46,536 nucleotides of DNA from Muribaculaceae bacterium (GTDB lineage Bacteria; Bacteroidota; Bacteroidia; Bacteroidales; Muribaculaceae), in NCBI GenBank assembly GCA_022509065.1, contig JAFLTY010000019.1, positions 1 through 46,536 of the forward strand, written 5' to 3'. The notes beneath the pieces are model-generated. The model made no database searches. It was not told the DNA's origin and saw nothing but the letters and a program-made list of their open reading frames with translations. Shown piece by piece: positions 34,996-45,200 of this stretch. Each line of letters starts with the position of its first letter. Position 1 is the stretch's first letter. The translations under genes were made by a program, and so were the position numbers.

Positions 34996-36753
34996 ATGAA
35001 AAAGTCACATATATTTCTTCCGGCCATTGCACTCGGTATTGCCGCCACAACGCTTCTTGCGTCGTGCGACAACAACTGGGAGTATCCACCGATGGTAGTA
35101 CCCGTTGCCACCATCGAGGCCAACACAACAATCGAGGACCTCAAGACCGACTTCTTCCAGCCCGGTGTTTACAACTACAGCACCGTAGTGGGCGAGAAGG
35201 CGGACGGTAGCCATTACATCATTGAAGGTTACGTAACGTCGAACGACGAGTCGGGCAACATCTTTAAGAAAATATACATTCAGGACGCCACCGGCGGCAT
35301 ATACATCGGCATCGACGCATACGACCTGTATGAATCGTACAAGCCCGGACAGAAAGTTGTCGTTGACGTGACCGGTCTTGCCATCGGCGGATACGGTGGC
35401 GCGATGAACATCGGCGAATACAACGCCTCCGGCGCTCCCAACCGCCTCTCAACCGATGTGGCCGACAAATATGTACAAGTCGACGGACTCCCCGGAGCCG
35501 CCACTCTTGTCGAACCTCTTGTTCTTGATCTTACCGAACTGCCTTCGTCTCCCCTTACTGTCGAGGCTCTTACCTACCAGAACCGCTTGGTGCGCATCAA
35601 TGGTGTCACTTTCGATAACGCGGGACGTCAGACCCTGTCGACAAGCGGTAGTAGTGGCGTAAGTCAGAGCTTTGGTACTGCTGCACGCAAGATTGTGCTT
35701 TACACCAGCGGTTACTCTGATTTCTGGGATTACTATTGTCCCGTAGGCGAAGGCGATGTCATTGGCATACTTAGCTGCTACGGCAATACCTGGCAACTCG
35801 TCCTCAACGACATCGACGACCTACTTGATTTCGAAGAGTTGGCGAAAGACCCGACCGCAGGCAGTGTGCCGGATCCCGGAGATGCCGATCTTAACCCCGA
35901 CGCAAACGGTGTTTACACAGTAGCCGGCGCTTTAAATCTTATCAATACAAACGCCATCCCCTCCGAGCCTGTTAAAGTTCGCGGCATTATTTCATCCATA
36001 ACCGAACTGAGCACTTCATACGGTAACGCTACCTACGAAATAAAGGACGATCTCAGCAATAATTACTCCCTGACCGTTTACCGCGGCAAATGGCTCGACG
36101 GAGCAAGCTTCACTTCTGAGAATCAGATCGAAGTCGGTGGCACTGTCGTTGTCGAAGGAACACTCAAACTTTACAACAGCACTCCCGAATTAGACACCAA
36201 CAATAAAATTCTCAGCTACACCGACCCTGAAGGCAATACTGTGGGCGGTGACTCATCCGACAAAGTTGAAGCAGTAACTTCTCTCGCTGAGGATTTCGAG
36301 GCAGGAGTGGTTCCCGCCGGATGGACGCAGGTACAGGTTGCCGGCGACAAGGCATGGTATGTCACATCGTTCAGCGAGAACTATTACATTGCTATGACCG
36401 GCTACAAAGGCACAGCTCCCTTCGACCAGTATCTCATCACTCCCCCCATTGACATGGATAAGGCGGATGCCAAAAACCTCACTTTTGAAACACAGGTTAA
36501 CGGCTACGGCTCAAAGACAAGCAAGTTCGAAGTCTATGTCATTACCGACCCCACTAAACCCGCTGAAAACGCCACAAAACTCGAACCCGCTCTGCCCACA
36601 GCTCCCGAAAGCGGTTACAGCTCGTGGGTGAAATCGGGCGAATTGGACTTGTCAGCCTTTAAGGGCATAGTCTACATTGCCTTCCGTTATTCGGCAACCA
36701 GCGATGCAAACTACGCCACATGGTGTCTCGACAATGTCGGCATTAACCAGTAA
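34996..36753 (+). CDS. DUF5689 surface lipoprotein with OB-fold-like and choice-of-anchor-J-like domains
   Basis: The protein has 585 residues. The lipoprotein signal ends TTLLASCDNNWEYPP (Cys near residue 24), and the acidic residues after the Cys may favour surface export. DUF5689 covers about 40-275 (ATIEANTTIEDLKTDFF, then HYIIEGYVTSNDESGNIFKKIYIQD). A second OB-fold-like unit covers about 305-410 (VRGIISSITELSTSYGNATYEI). The last part, about 425-585 (EDFEAGVVPAGW, then YLITPPIDM, then YIAFRY), is like choice-of-anchor J/jelly-roll domains. DUF5689 proteins often accompany TonB receptors and secreted nucleases in Bacteroidota. It likely captures a ligand for the 32196 receptor. This is inferred from the operon. 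Confidence 0.82.
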   Translation: MKKSHIFLPAIALGIAATTLLASCDNNWEYPPMVVPVATIEANTTIEDLKTDFFQPGVYNYSTVVGEKADGSHYIIEGYVTSNDESGNIFKKIYIQDATGGIYIGIDAYDLYESYKPGQKVVVDVTGLAIGGYGGAMNIGEYNASGAPNRLSTDVADKYVQVDGLPGAATLVEPLVLDLTELPSSPLTVEALTYQNRLVRINGVTFDNAGRQTLSTSGSSGVSQSFGTAARKIVLYTSGYSDFWDYYCPVGEGDVIGILSCYGNTWQLVLNDIDDLLDFEELAKDPTAGSVPDPGDADLNPDANGVYTVAGALNLINTNAIPSEPVKVRGIISSITELSTSYGNATYEIKDDLSNNYSLTVYRGKWLDGASFTSENQIEVGGTVVVEGTLKLYNSTPELDTNNKILSYTDPEGNTVGGDSSDKVEAVTSLAEDFEAGVVPAGWTQVQVAGDKAWYVTSFSENYYIAMTGYKGTAPFDQYLITPPIDMDKADAKNLTFETQVNGYGSKTSKFEVYVITDPTKPAENATKLEPALPTAPESGYSSWVKSGELDLSAFKGIVYIAFRYSATSDANYATWCLDNVGINQ

Positions 36754-36796
36754 TTGAATTTTTAACAGAACACATTAATTGTACAGACAATATAAT

Positions 36797-39700
36797 ATGA
36801 AAACTTTCAATAAAATAGGTGCCGGCATCCTTTGCGTTCTCGCTACGCTGACCGGGCTGACCGCGTGTCAGGAGTTCGACACCCCGGTGCTTAACGCGCC
36901 GGTGGCCTCAAACCAGGCCAACACCACCATATTGGAGCTTAAGCAGGCTTTCTGGGACGATGCCACCAACTATATATGGGGCACCGCCGATAAGGAAGAC
37001 GCAACGCCTGCCGCTGTGCCTGTCAAAGAGGACGGCTCACATTATATAATCAAAGGTACCGTAGTATCGTCCGACGAGGCAGGTAACGTCTTCAAAAGCC
37101 TCGTCATTCAGGACGAAACAGCAGCCTTGGCTATATCCATCAACTCATACAACCTTTACCTGAAATACCGCCGCGGACAGGAGGTCATCATTGACGTCAC
37201 CGGCATGTATATAGGTAAATACAACGGTCTGCTCCAACTGGGCATGCCCGAATGGTATGCCAACGGCAACGCTTGGGAAGCCTCGTTCATGTCTCCCGAA
37301 TTTTTCCAGAGTCACGTCGAACTTAACGGCTGGCCCGTCATAGCCAACGTCGACACCATCGAGGTCAACACCTTCAGCGAGCTGTCGTCAGACCCCGACG
37401 GATTGATGAAGTGGCAGAGCCAACTCGTACGTTTCAATAACGTCAGCTTTGCTAACGGCGGTGTGGAAAAATACTCCGAATACCACTCGAGCGGTGTCAA
37501 CCAGTCGCTCATGGACTCGGAAGGCAACAGCCTGACAGTGCGCACCAGCGGTTATTCAAACTTCTGGAACCAAACCCTCCCCGAAGGTAAATTCGACTTT
37601 GTATGTATCGCATCTTACTACGGCACAACCGGCTGGCAGCTCATCATGATAGATGCCGATGCCGTCATCAACCTGGGCAATCCTACCGAGTCACCCGGTG
37701 TCGAAAGCAAACCGTGGAGCGTTGACGAAGCCATAACCGAAATCAATGCCGGCCGCACACCGTACGGTTGGACTCAAGGTTACATCGTTGGTGCTGTCGC
37801 TCCCGAAGTTTCCGAAGTGACAAGCAATAACGATATCGAATGGACGGCTACGCCAATCCTTGGCAATACCCTTGTCATCGGACAGACACCCGACACTAAA
37901 GACATAGCTCATGCCCTTGTCATCGAGTTGACACCCGGCAGCAAGTTCTACACCCTCGGCAACCTTGTCGACCATCCCGAAAACTACGGCAAGCAAATCA
38001 ACGTCCAGGCAACCCTTGGCAAGTATCTTGGCACCTACGGTCTTATCGGTAACCGAGGCACCGCCGGCACCTTCAAGATCGAAGGCGTCGAGGACAACAC
38101 CGAACTCAAGGAAGGAGACGGTACCGAGACATCGCCTTACACCGCCAACCAGGTCATCGCCCTTGCCAAAACAGACGCTTCCACTGCATGGGTAGTCGGC
38201 TATATCGTCGGTTCATCGCCCGGTATGAGCGCTTCTGACTTCGTTCCCGGCGCCGACGGTGCTTCAGGCACAAATATCTTCATTGCCAACAATCCCGACG
38301 AAACCGATTACATGAAGTGTGTTCCCGTACAGTTGCCTACAGGTGCAGTCAGAACTGCCCTCAACCTGGCGTCCAATCCCGGCCTTGTCGGTGCTAAAGT
38401 GACACTCTACGGCACTCTCGAAAAATACTTCGGCCAGTCCGGTCTTAAGAACGTCAGCGACTACGTTCTTGACGATAATGCCGGTTCGGGCGGTGGCACA
38501 GACACTCCCACTCCCGACGTACCGGGTACCGGAACAGGTACCGAAGCCAACCCCTATTCGGCAACACAGGTTGTCAATGGCACAGGTACCGGTACAACAG
38601 CTTGGTTTGAAGGCTACATCGTTGGTTCGTCACCCTCGTCGTATGCTTCCGACATGACATCGGCTACCGGTGCGAGCGCCTCGGCTTCGAACATCTTCGT
38701 GGCCGCTAACGCCGGCGAAACCGACTACACCAAGTGTGTCCCCGTGCAGCTTGTCAGCGGAACCACTCCCCGCTCAGCACTTAACCTTAAGGACAACCCC
38801 GGCAATCTCGGCAAAAAAGTCAAACTGTACGGAAGCCTCGAAAAATACTTCGGCCAAAACGGTATGAAGTCAACGAGCGAGTATCAGATAGATGGCGGTG
38901 GTGGTAACACCCCGTCAAACCCCGACACCCCGTCCAATCCCGGTACACCCGGCGCTGACGGCGTTTATTCGGTGGCTGCCGCTCTTAGCCTTATCGCGTC
39001 GGGCAACATACCCTCAGGCAACGTGCAGGTGCGCGGCATCATAGCGTCAATTACCGAAGTAAGCACTTCCTACGGCAATGCGACATATATCATTAAAGAT
39101 CAACTCAGCGATGCCACAGGTCTTACCGTCTATCGCGGTTACTATATCGACGGCGCCAAATTCACCTCGGCCGACCAGATAGCTGTCGGTGGCACCGTAG
39201 TCGTCGAAGGCGAACTGGTCAACTACATGGGCAATACTCCCGAGTTCACCACCGGCAACCACATCGTCAGCTACACCGCCCCCGGTGGCAGCACACCGTC
39301 AACACCCGATACTCCCGATGTGCCCGACACCCCCCAGACTCCTACTGGCGACTTTAAAGGAGACTTCAACAGCTTCAACGGTGGCAAAGCTACTGCAAGC
39401 CCCTACGGCACATACAGCAACGCAACAGGCTGGGTGGCAACTAACTCTATCGTGCTGGGTGGAACAACCAACAGCAGTGCAAGCAATCCTTACTTCACCT
39501 TTATCGGTGGTGACGGCGTCCTCGCACCCACTCTTAACGGTAAAGTCGGAAGCGCCGGCACCCTGACATCGCCCACTCTTGCGGGAGGCATCGGAACACT
39601 GACCTTTGACTATGGTTTCGCTTTCGCCGAGACCAAATGCTCGTTCACCGTCACCGTAAAAGACGCCTCAGGCACCGTTGTCAAGACCGACACCGTCGAC

Positions 39701-39853
39701 CTCGATACCATCCAGCAGAAGACAGCCTACCACTATAGCCTGGCCGTCAACCATTCCGGTAATTTCGTTATCGAGATTGTCAACAACTGCAAGACCCAAA
39801 ACTCCGGCAATAAAGACCGCGTTTCAATCTGGAACCTGACCTGGACAAACTGA
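36797..39853 (+). CDS. Large DUF5689 lipoprotein with three repeated OB-fold-like (DUF6359-type) modules
   Basis: From the ATG at 36797 the protein has 1018 residues. The signal ends LTGLTACQEF (Cys near 24). DUF5689 spans about 40-290. Three related modules follow at about 300-440, 445-565 and 580-700. The second and third are clearly a tandem duplication (both contain GYIVGSSP, CVPVQL and LEKYFGQ). An OB-fold-like unit at about 715-830 (VRGIIASITEVSTSYGNATYII) is a close copy of one in the preceding lipoprotein. A jelly-roll-like C-terminal domain covers about 860-1018. Linkers are rich in Pro, Thr and Asp. An in-frame TTG at 36779 is not needed. It is the last gene of the operon and is followed by a terminator. 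The ligand is unknown. Confidence 0.8.
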   Translation: MKTFNKIGAGILCVLATLTGLTACQEFDTPVLNAPVASNQANTTILELKQAFWDDATNYIWGTADKEDATPAAVPVKEDGSHYIIKGTVVSSDEAGNVFKSLVIQDETAALAISINSYNLYLKYRRGQEVIIDVTGMYIGKYNGLLQLGMPEWYANGNAWEASFMSPEFFQSHVELNGWPVIANVDTIEVNTFSELSSDPDGLMKWQSQLVRFNNVSFANGGVEKYSEYHSSGVNQSLMDSEGNSLTVRTSGYSNFWNQTLPEGKFDFVCIASYYGTTGWQLIMIDADAVINLGNPTESPGVESKPWSVDEAITEINAGRTPYGWTQGYIVGAVAPEVSEVTSNNDIEWTATPILGNTLVIGQTPDTKDIAHALVIELTPGSKFYTLGNLVDHPENYGKQINVQATLGKYLGTYGLIGNRGTAGTFKIEGVEDNTELKEGDGTETSPYTANQVIALAKTDASTAWVVGYIVGSSPGMSASDFVPGADGASGTNIFIANNPDETDYMKCVPVQLPTGAVRTALNLASNPGLVGAKVTLYGTLEKYFGQSGLKNVSDYVLDDNAGSGGGTDTPTPDVPGTGTGTEANPYSATQVVNGTGTGTTAWFEGYIVGSSPSSYASDMTSATGASASASNIFVAANAGETDYTKCVPVQLVSGTTPRSALNLKDNPGNLGKKVKLYGSLEKYFGQNGMKSTSEYQIDGGGGNTPSNPDTPSNPGTPGADGVYSVAAALSLIASGNIPSGNVQVRGIIASITEVSTSYGNATYIIKDQLSDATGLTVYRGYYIDGAKFTSADQIAVGGTVVVEGELVNYMGNTPEFTTGNHIVSYTAPGGSTPSTPDTPDVPDTPQTPTGDFKGDFNSFNGGKATASPYGTYSNATGWVATNSIVLGGTTNSSASNPYFTFIGGDGVLAPTLNGKVGSAGTLTSPTLAGGIGTLTFDYGFAFAETKCSFTVTVKDASGTVVKTDTVDLDTIQQKTAYHYSLAVNHSGNFVIEIVNNCKTQNSGNKDRVSIWNLTWTN

Positions 39854-39877
39854 TTGTTCAGCAAAAACACTATAAAA

Positions 39878-39908
39878 GAGAGACCGCCTGATTCCCAGAC
39901 GGTCTCTC
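39878..39908 (+). terminator. Terminator of the receptor/DUF5689 operon
   Basis: GAGAGACCG (39878-39886) pairs with CGGTCTCTC (39900-39908), with an inner CTG/CAG. TGTCTT follows, a modest T-rich tail. Confidence 0.8.
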
Positions 39909-39977
39909 TGTCTTAAACTCCCAAAACTCTATTCCGCATGCTATGGATGCCCACATCCGCACAACGAATTCATATAT

Positions 39978-40008
39978 TTGCAGAATTGCCCGAAAATGCA
40001 TATTTTTG
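39978..40008 (+). promoter_or_regulatory. Promoter of the 40083 gene
   Basis: TTG (39978-39980), 20 nt, then TATTTTTG (40001-40008). The predicted start near 40015 leaves a leader of about 68 nt. It shows that this gene is transcribed apart from the upstream operon. Confidence 0.75.
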
Positions 40009-40082
40009 TGACTGAGTGAACAAGTCGTCTATCGAGTGATTGTATCGCGAGAGACAAGAAAACGTATATCATCCAATTTGTT

Positions 40083-41153
40083 ATGAAACATCTGATATCA
40101 GTATTTGCTTTTATGGCTTGTGTGAACGTGTTTGCACAGTCCGGTTCCAACAGTACCTCCACCGTATCCAATCTTCCCGATGTCGGCTATCCTGTAACTC
40201 ACGTTATTGGCGACCATACCCCTTTCATATTTTATGTTCAGGGTGCCGAGACTAAAAATTGGTGCCTTGCTACACCCGATGGCAACGATTTCAAGGTCGT
40301 TTACGGTACATTGACTCCCACGGCCGCGTCGGTCGATTCACTCATAGTCAAAAGTTCAGCTCTTAGATGGGGTATTGATAACTTTCAAAACGTCTACACC
40401 GCCGATCGCGCCGCCACCCCCGCAGGCACGATGCGCAGTGTCACCGTAAGGGGTACCAATAATGTCACCGTGACTGCCGACGCTATAAACCCCGACAATT
40501 ACGATGCCGCAACAGCGACCAATATCAACGATTTGTATTACACCCTCTTTTGGTTGGCTAACGAGAAGAATCGCACGAACATAGCTTCGCCCGCCAATCT
40601 GACGGTAACAAAAAGCGCGCTTGACCTAAAACCGGTGTATGAACACCGTGACAAGGGTTTCTATGGCGCTGTCGAGGGATCTTTCGCTTATTCTTTCGGC
40701 CATGGTTTTCACCCCGATACCAAAGACCATAACTGCACTTTTTTAGAACTTGACGCTGTCGGCGGTTGGAAATTCTCCGAGCGTCTTGGCATTGGCTTGG
40801 GGCTGGGCATTCGAAAATATTTTCTGACACAAAAAATGTTCGCACACTCCTGGGGAATGCCCGTTTATATCGATTTGCGCGGCAACTTTATGTCATATAG
40901 GATATACAAACTCGTGCCGTTCTGGATTATGGACTTGGGTTACACCGTTCCCGACGGCTTTATGTTCCGTCCGCAGTTTGGTTTCAAATTCGGACAGCCG
41001 CATCAGTTCACCGTATCGCTGGGATATGTGGGTCAGTTCATGCGCAAGTACAACTACATCATTAACGGTATCGGAAACGAGACGAACGTTTACGACGGTT
41101 TCAAACGCGTACTCTTCTCGTCCATCAGCATCAAGATTGGCTACGAGTTCTAA
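40083..41153 (+). CDS. Predicted outer-membrane beta-barrel protein, unknown function
   Basis: The protein has 356 residues. The signal peptide is MKHLISVFAFMACVNVFAQ. Residues about 25-185 form a Ser/Thr/Asn-rich domain with no family I recognise (HVIGDHTPFIFYVQGAETKNWCLATPDG). From about 195 onward there are alternating amphipathic strands (FYGAVEGSFAYSFGHGF, GGWKFSERLGIGLGLGIRKYFL, MPVYIDLRGNFMSYR, PHQFTVSLGYVGQF), and the chain ends SISIKIGYEF with a terminal Phe. This fits an eight- to ten-strand OmpA- or PorT-like barrel. It has its own promoter and precedes the phosphatase gene by about 130 nt, which also has its own promoter. Confidence 0.65.
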   Translation: MKHLISVFAFMACVNVFAQSGSNSTSTVSNLPDVGYPVTHVIGDHTPFIFYVQGAETKNWCLATPDGNDFKVVYGTLTPTAASVDSLIVKSSALRWGIDNFQNVYTADRAATPAGTMRSVTVRGTNNVTVTADAINPDNYDAATATNINDLYYTLFWLANEKNRTNIASPANLTVTKSALDLKPVYEHRDKGFYGAVEGSFAYSFGHGFHPDTKDHNCTFLELDAVGGWKFSERLGIGLGLGIRKYFLTQKMFAHSWGMPVYIDLRGNFMSYRIYKLVPFWIMDLGYTVPDGFMFRPQFGFKFGQPHQFTVSLGYVGQFMRKYNYIINGIGNETNVYDGFKRVLFSSISIKIGYEF

Positions 41154-41217
41154 CCATCAGTGAGCCAACCACAAACGGCCTCCGATGGTAAAAGTATGTA
41201 AAAAATCGACTGCTTTA

Positions 41218-41250
41218 TTGTTAAGAATTGAAAAAATATTTCTACCTTTG
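41218..41250 (+). promoter_or_regulatory. Promoter of the acid-phosphatase-like gene
   Basis: TTG (41218-41220), 22 nt, then TACCTTTG (41243-41250), with a start near 41256. Because it lies downstream of an in-frame ATG at 41185, it supports translation from 41284. Confidence 0.7.
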
Positions 41251-41283
41251 CAGCCGAAAACACTGAACACACATTCTCAAAGT

Positions 41284-42234
41284 ATGCGTTCTTTTCTTAA
41301 ACCATTGGCCATCTGCGCGGCGTTGATGACTCTCCCTGTTGCTAACAGTCAGGAAATCGACCGCGGAGATGTTAATTTTCTAATAGTTAGTGATTTGGGG
41401 GCTTTCGGAGGTGCCGACCAGAAAGTGGTGGCTCAGACTCTCGGCGAGACGGCCGAACAGTATCACCCCACGGCGATTCTCAATCTGGGAGACACTTTTC
41501 ATTTTTGGGGTGTGGAAAGTGTCGACGACCCGGGATGGAAATCCAATTTCGAAGACATTTACACCAACCCCTGGTTACACAGCCTTTGGTATTGCGCGTT
41601 GGGAAACCACGACTACCAAGGCAATACACAGGCTCTTATCGATTATACTGACCGCAGCCGTCGCTGGAACATGCCGGACCATTATTTCACCAAAACCTTC
41701 AAGGGCAAAGGCACTGAGGTTGAGGTGATTTTTATTGACAGTACCCCATATCTCGACCGTGCCCAGTCACAGCCCGAAATCTATCCCCACGCTTGTCTCC
41801 AGGACACAGCCGCCCAGACCGCGTGGCTGGCCGAAAAACTGGCACGCAGCAGCGCCGACTGGGTGATTGTGGCCGCTCATCATCCCGTTTATTCAAGCCG
41901 TCCCGACAATTCGCGTCAGCGCAAAAACATTTTTGAACACCTCGCGCCCGTTTTAATGCAACATCGTCCCGATATTTATATCAGTGGCGATGTTCATTGC
42001 TTTGAACACTTCGCCTTTGACGGCGACCCGACCGACTACATTACCTGTTCGTCGGGCTCCGAGGCTTATCCCGTGGCTAACCCCCACGCAAATACACTCT
42101 TCACTTCGGGGTTGTCCGGTTTCTGCACTATGTCGGTGTCTAAAGACAAAATTGACATATCTATGCTGGACAAAAATGGCCGCATTCTCTATCAGTACAC
42201 CAAACACAAAGACAACACCACGGCAAAACCATAA
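41284..42234 (+). CDS. Exported purple-acid-phosphatase-like metallophosphoesterase (TRAP/ACP5 type)
   Basis: From the ATG at 41284 the protein has 316 residues; the signal peptide is MRSFLKPLAICAALMTLPVANS. Metal-site motifs run in order: SDLGAFGG (first Asp near residue 36), LNLGDTFHFWGV, CALGNHDYQGN, VAAHHPVY, and SGDVHCFEHF. The segment GNTQALIDYTDRSRRWNMPDHYF matches tartrate-resistant acid phosphatases closely. These enzymes use a two-metal centre to hydrolyse phosphomonoesters at low to neutral pH; this one would act in the periplasm or outside. A 62-nt gap without a promoter box or terminator links it to the following TonB receptor, so the two are probably co-expressed. This suggests phosphate-compound uptake. 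Confidence 0.85.
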   Translation: MRSFLKPLAICAALMTLPVANSQEIDRGDVNFLIVSDLGAFGGADQKVVAQTLGETAEQYHPTAILNLGDTFHFWGVESVDDPGWKSNFEDIYTNPWLHSLWYCALGNHDYQGNTQALIDYTDRSRRWNMPDHYFTKTFKGKGTEVEVIFIDSTPYLDRAQSQPEIYPHACLQDTAAQTAWLAEKLARSSADWVIVAAHHPVYSSRPDNSRQRKNIFEHLAPVLMQHRPDIYISGDVHCFEHFAFDGDPTDYITCSSGSEAYPVANPHANTLFTSGLSGFCTMSVSKDKIDISMLDKNGRILYQYTKHKDNTTAKP

Positions 42235-42296
42235 GCCGACAGCTATACACGCCCATTAATAGTTCCCTAATATTTTATAACCAATCAAATTTTTCT

Positions 42297-45200
42297 ATGA
42301 GACAAACTATTACGTTCACATCCGTCACAAGATGGATTATGACGTTTATGCTCATGGCCGTTGTCAGCCTGGGCATGAACGCTCAGATTACCACCTCGTC
42401 ATTGTCCGGTCAGGTCACCGAACCCGACGGCGAACCTATTATCGGCGCCTCGGTAGTTGCCATACACACACCTTCCGGTACTCGTTACGCTACAGCGACC
42501 AACATTGACGGTTACTACTCCATCGAAGGTATGCGAACCGGTGGTCCGTACTACATCACCTACAGTTATGTCGGCAAACAGTCCGTCGTTATTGACGACA
42601 TAAACCTTGAGCTGGGTCAGGACACTCGCCTCGACATCTATCTGGAGGATAACGTCACCACTCTCGACGAAGTTGTGGTACGTGGCAAAGGCTCAAACTT
42701 CATTCAGGCCAAAACAGGCGCCACCACCAACATCTCCGGCTCGATGATTCAGTCGATGCCCACCATCGACCGTCGAATCTCAGACATCACCAAACTCTCG
42801 CCCTATTCAAACGGTATGAGCTTTGCAGGTGCTGACGGCCGTAGCACAAACTTCACCATTGACGGTGCTAATTTCAACAACAACTTCGGTCTGTCGTCAA
42901 ACCTCCCCGGTGGCGGTAACCCCATCTCGCTCGACGCTATCGACGAAATGCAGGTTGTAATATCGCCCTTCGACGTACGCCAGACAAACTTTATCGGTGG
43001 TGGCATCAACGCAATCACCAAATCAGGTACAAACACCGTCAAAGGATCGGCCTATCTTTACTATACCGATCAGACTTTCCGCGGCAACCGCATCGACGGT
43101 ACCGAACTCGGCACACGTGCCGATGCTTCCCGTACAATATACGGTTTCACAGTCGGTGGCCCCATCATCCGCAACAAACTCTTCTTCTTCGCTAACTACG
43201 AACACGAAGGACACCCCGGTCAGGTTATCAACTACATGGCTTGCGCTCCCGGTATGACACCCGGCGGTAACGTTTCGCGTACAACAACCACCGACATGCA
43301 GCGTGTTTCCGACCACCTCATGAGCAAGTACAACTACAATCCCGGTTCGTACACAAGCTTCCCCGGCGACGAATCAAACAACAAGTTCCTTGTGCGTCTT
43401 GACTGGAACATCACCGATAAACACCGCGCTGCTTTCCGTTTCAACTACACAAAGAACGTCGCTTGGGTAGGCCCCAACGGTAACTCGGCTGACACCGGTT
43501 ACCGTCTTAACAACACATACCGCGTGGGTACACAGTCTATGGCATTCGCTAACTCGATGTACTCAAACAACAACGCTGTGACTTCGTTCTCGCTCGACCT
43601 CAACAGCCGTTTCAACGACAAAATATCCAACCAGTTGCTCGCCACCTATACATACATCAACGACATGCGTGGCTCCAACTCGAGCGTTTTCCCCTTCATC
43701 GACATCATGGCCGGCTATAACGCCGATGGAAACCCCATCCTCGAACCCTACATGAGCGCCGGTTACGAACTGTTCACATACAACAACGGTGTCCAGAACA
43801 AAGTGCTCTCTATCACCGACAACGTAAAATGGCTCCTTGGCGCGCACCAGCTCACCGCCGGTCTCAACTACGAGCACCAGATGGCATCAAACGCTTACAT
43901 GCGTAACGGTACTGGTTACTACCGTTACAACTCGGTCGACGACTTCATCAACGGAGCGGCTCCCGAATCGTTCGCTCTCACTTACGGCTTCAACGGCGAC
44001 AAGAACCCATCGGCTGACGTCGTGTTCAACCAGTTCGGCCTCTATGTTCAGGACGAATGGAACATAACTCCCCGTTTCAAACTCTCTTACGGTATCCGTC
44101 TTGACGAACTCATCTTCGACAACAGCGCACTGCAGCGTAACACCGCTATCTACGACCTTGACTTTGGCGGTAAACACATCGACACCGGTCTATGGCCTAA
44201 AAACCGTCTCCAGGTATCGCCTCGCGTAGGTTTCAACTGGGACATACTCGGCGACAAGACTCTTACCGTACGCGGTGGTACCGGTATATTCACCGGCCGT
44301 CTCCCCCTCGTTTTCTTCACCAACATGCCCACAAACGCCAACCTGGTGCAGAACAGCGTGACATTCCAGACTACTTACAAGGATGGCATACCCGTCAGCC
44401 ACGATGCCCGTCTTGACCAGCTCGCCGGCGGTATGATTACCGACATGGACGAAGTCATCAAGAAGTTCAACCTCCCCACTACTAACGACAAACACGTGGC
44501 TTCCAGCAAGATATCCGGTGTAGATTCCGACTTCAAGATGCCCCAGGTTTGGAAAACATCCGTTGGCGTTGACTATAAGATACCCGTCGACTTCCCCCTC
44601 TATGTAAGCGGCGAACTTATCTACATGCGCAACTTCAACTCGGTCAACATCACCAACTGGAACATCAAACCCATCGACGAATGGAGCAAGGTTGAACGCT
44701 TCGCCGGTCCCGACAACCGCGTCATCTATCCCTCCGACAAGTCATATCAGTACTATCCCGGTACCAACGCCGTCGTGCTTACCAACTCAAGCAAAGGCCA
44801 CGGCCTGATTGAAAGCTTCACCGTCAACGCCCGTCCCATCGAGAACCTCAAACTCATGGCCTCGTACACACACACCGTCAATACCGAAGTTACCGGTATG
44901 CCCGGTAGTGACCCCGTATCGACATGGCAGGGTCTGGTCACAATCGACGGCCCCAACTTCGCAGACGTGCAGTGCTCGCAGTATGTCGTGCCTAACAAAG
45001 TCATCGCTTCGGCCGACTGGACAATACCTTTCAACTACAAAGGCCTTGCACGTGACACTCACATCAGCCTCTTCTACAGCGGTTACAGCTACAACGGCTA
45101 CAGCTACGTTTATTCTAACGACATGAACGGCGACGGTATCAACCTCGACCTCATGTACATCCCCCGTAACGACAGCGAAATCAACTTCAAGTCTGAAGAA

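Noticed and set aside
41185-41283. Upstream ATG for the phosphatase
   Set aside because: A good promoter lies after it, and the signal peptide begins at 41284.
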